A DNA stretch of 6,328 bases, from contig JAUWIR010000279.1 in assembly GCA_030605265.1 (NCBI GenBank), positions 1 to 6,328 on the forward strand, written 5' to 3'. The notes under the pieces were generated by a model, which was given only the letters and a program-made list of their open reading frames with translations, was not told where the DNA came from and ran no database searches. Position numbers and translations under genes: made by a program. Origin of the DNA: Pseudomonadota bacterium. Lineage in GTDB: Bacteria > SZUA-182 > DTGQ01. Of this stretch, positions 6,143-6,328 are shown piece by piece; the stretch's first letter is position 1; each line of letters begins with the position of its first letter.

Positions 6143-6328
6143 TGTGATGACATTTTATCCCTACTGAGTGTCAGTATTACCTGTAAAAAAAAGATAGCTC
6201 AAGGAAAACCGGGAAAGGCAGATTATCTTTCCGATGAAGATAATGTAAAAGGTATATCAAATCAAAAAAAAATAGTAACTTTAGCCATGAAAAGAGTCTG
6301 GGAAAAAAGAAGCTTTACTCAGAAAATC
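6143..6328 (+). other. open frame at right edge, no start, unrecognised
   Basis: One frame stays open for 62 codons from 6143 to the window end. It has no ATG, GTG or TTG until ATG 6287, where MKRVWEKRSF begins without a clear Shine-Dalgarno. The predicted peptide is lysine-rich and hydrophilic in its second half. I do not recognise it. It could be the start of a gene beyond the window, the remnant of a gene cut by the repeat, or chance. Apart from this, 6095-6328 shows nothing I can name. Confidence 0.2.

Overview
The window looks like an AT-rich chromosome segment from an anaerobic, Gram-negative, respiratory bacterium. The evidence is a set of c-type cytochromes with signal peptides, a diheme membrane cytochrome b and a large outer-membrane beta-barrel protein. 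Multiheme gene sets of this kind are typical of Desulfobacterota/Geobacter-like bacteria, but also occur in Nitrospirota and other metal- or sulfur-respiring lineages. The sequence alone does not fix the taxon.

Layout, all genes on the + strand: (1) 1-384 is an AT-rich leader with a promoter-like TTGACT-17-TCTAAT whose spacer holds a perfect 14-bp palindrome, then a pair of 12-bp direct repeats. (2) 385-780 encodes a small exported monoheme cytochrome c. (3) 906-2603 encodes a DUF3373-type outer-membrane beta-barrel protein, followed by a strong hairpin terminator. (4) 2604-3158 is a 555-bp gene-free stretch made largely of repeats: an AGCTTATCAGCTG family on both sides of a 161-bp MITE-like inverted-repeat element, plus a second hairpin. 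(5) 3159-5267 encodes an octaheme c-type cytochrome with a C-terminal membrane anchor and an EF-hand-like loop. (6) 5366-5980 encodes a four-helix diheme cytochrome b. Its stop codon lies inside a second, left-truncated copy of the MITE-like element (5974-6094). (7) 6095-6328 has no recognisable gene, only an open frame without a start that runs off the edge.

Inferred function: the cytochrome b and the membrane-anchored octaheme cytochrome form a quinone/periplasm redox module. In layout it resembles bc-type inner-membrane quinol oxidoreductases such as Geobacter CbcBA or CbcL. The monoheme cytochrome could carry electrons in the periplasm, and the barrel protein could be the outer-membrane component. 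Final acceptor and direction of electron flow are not determined.

The most notable anomalies are these. The octaheme gene has a good Shine-Dalgarno and a complete signal peptide, but an ATA codon where the start should be. The cytochrome b reading frame ends in repeat DNA. The two repeat copies keep one small reading frame open despite compensating indels.
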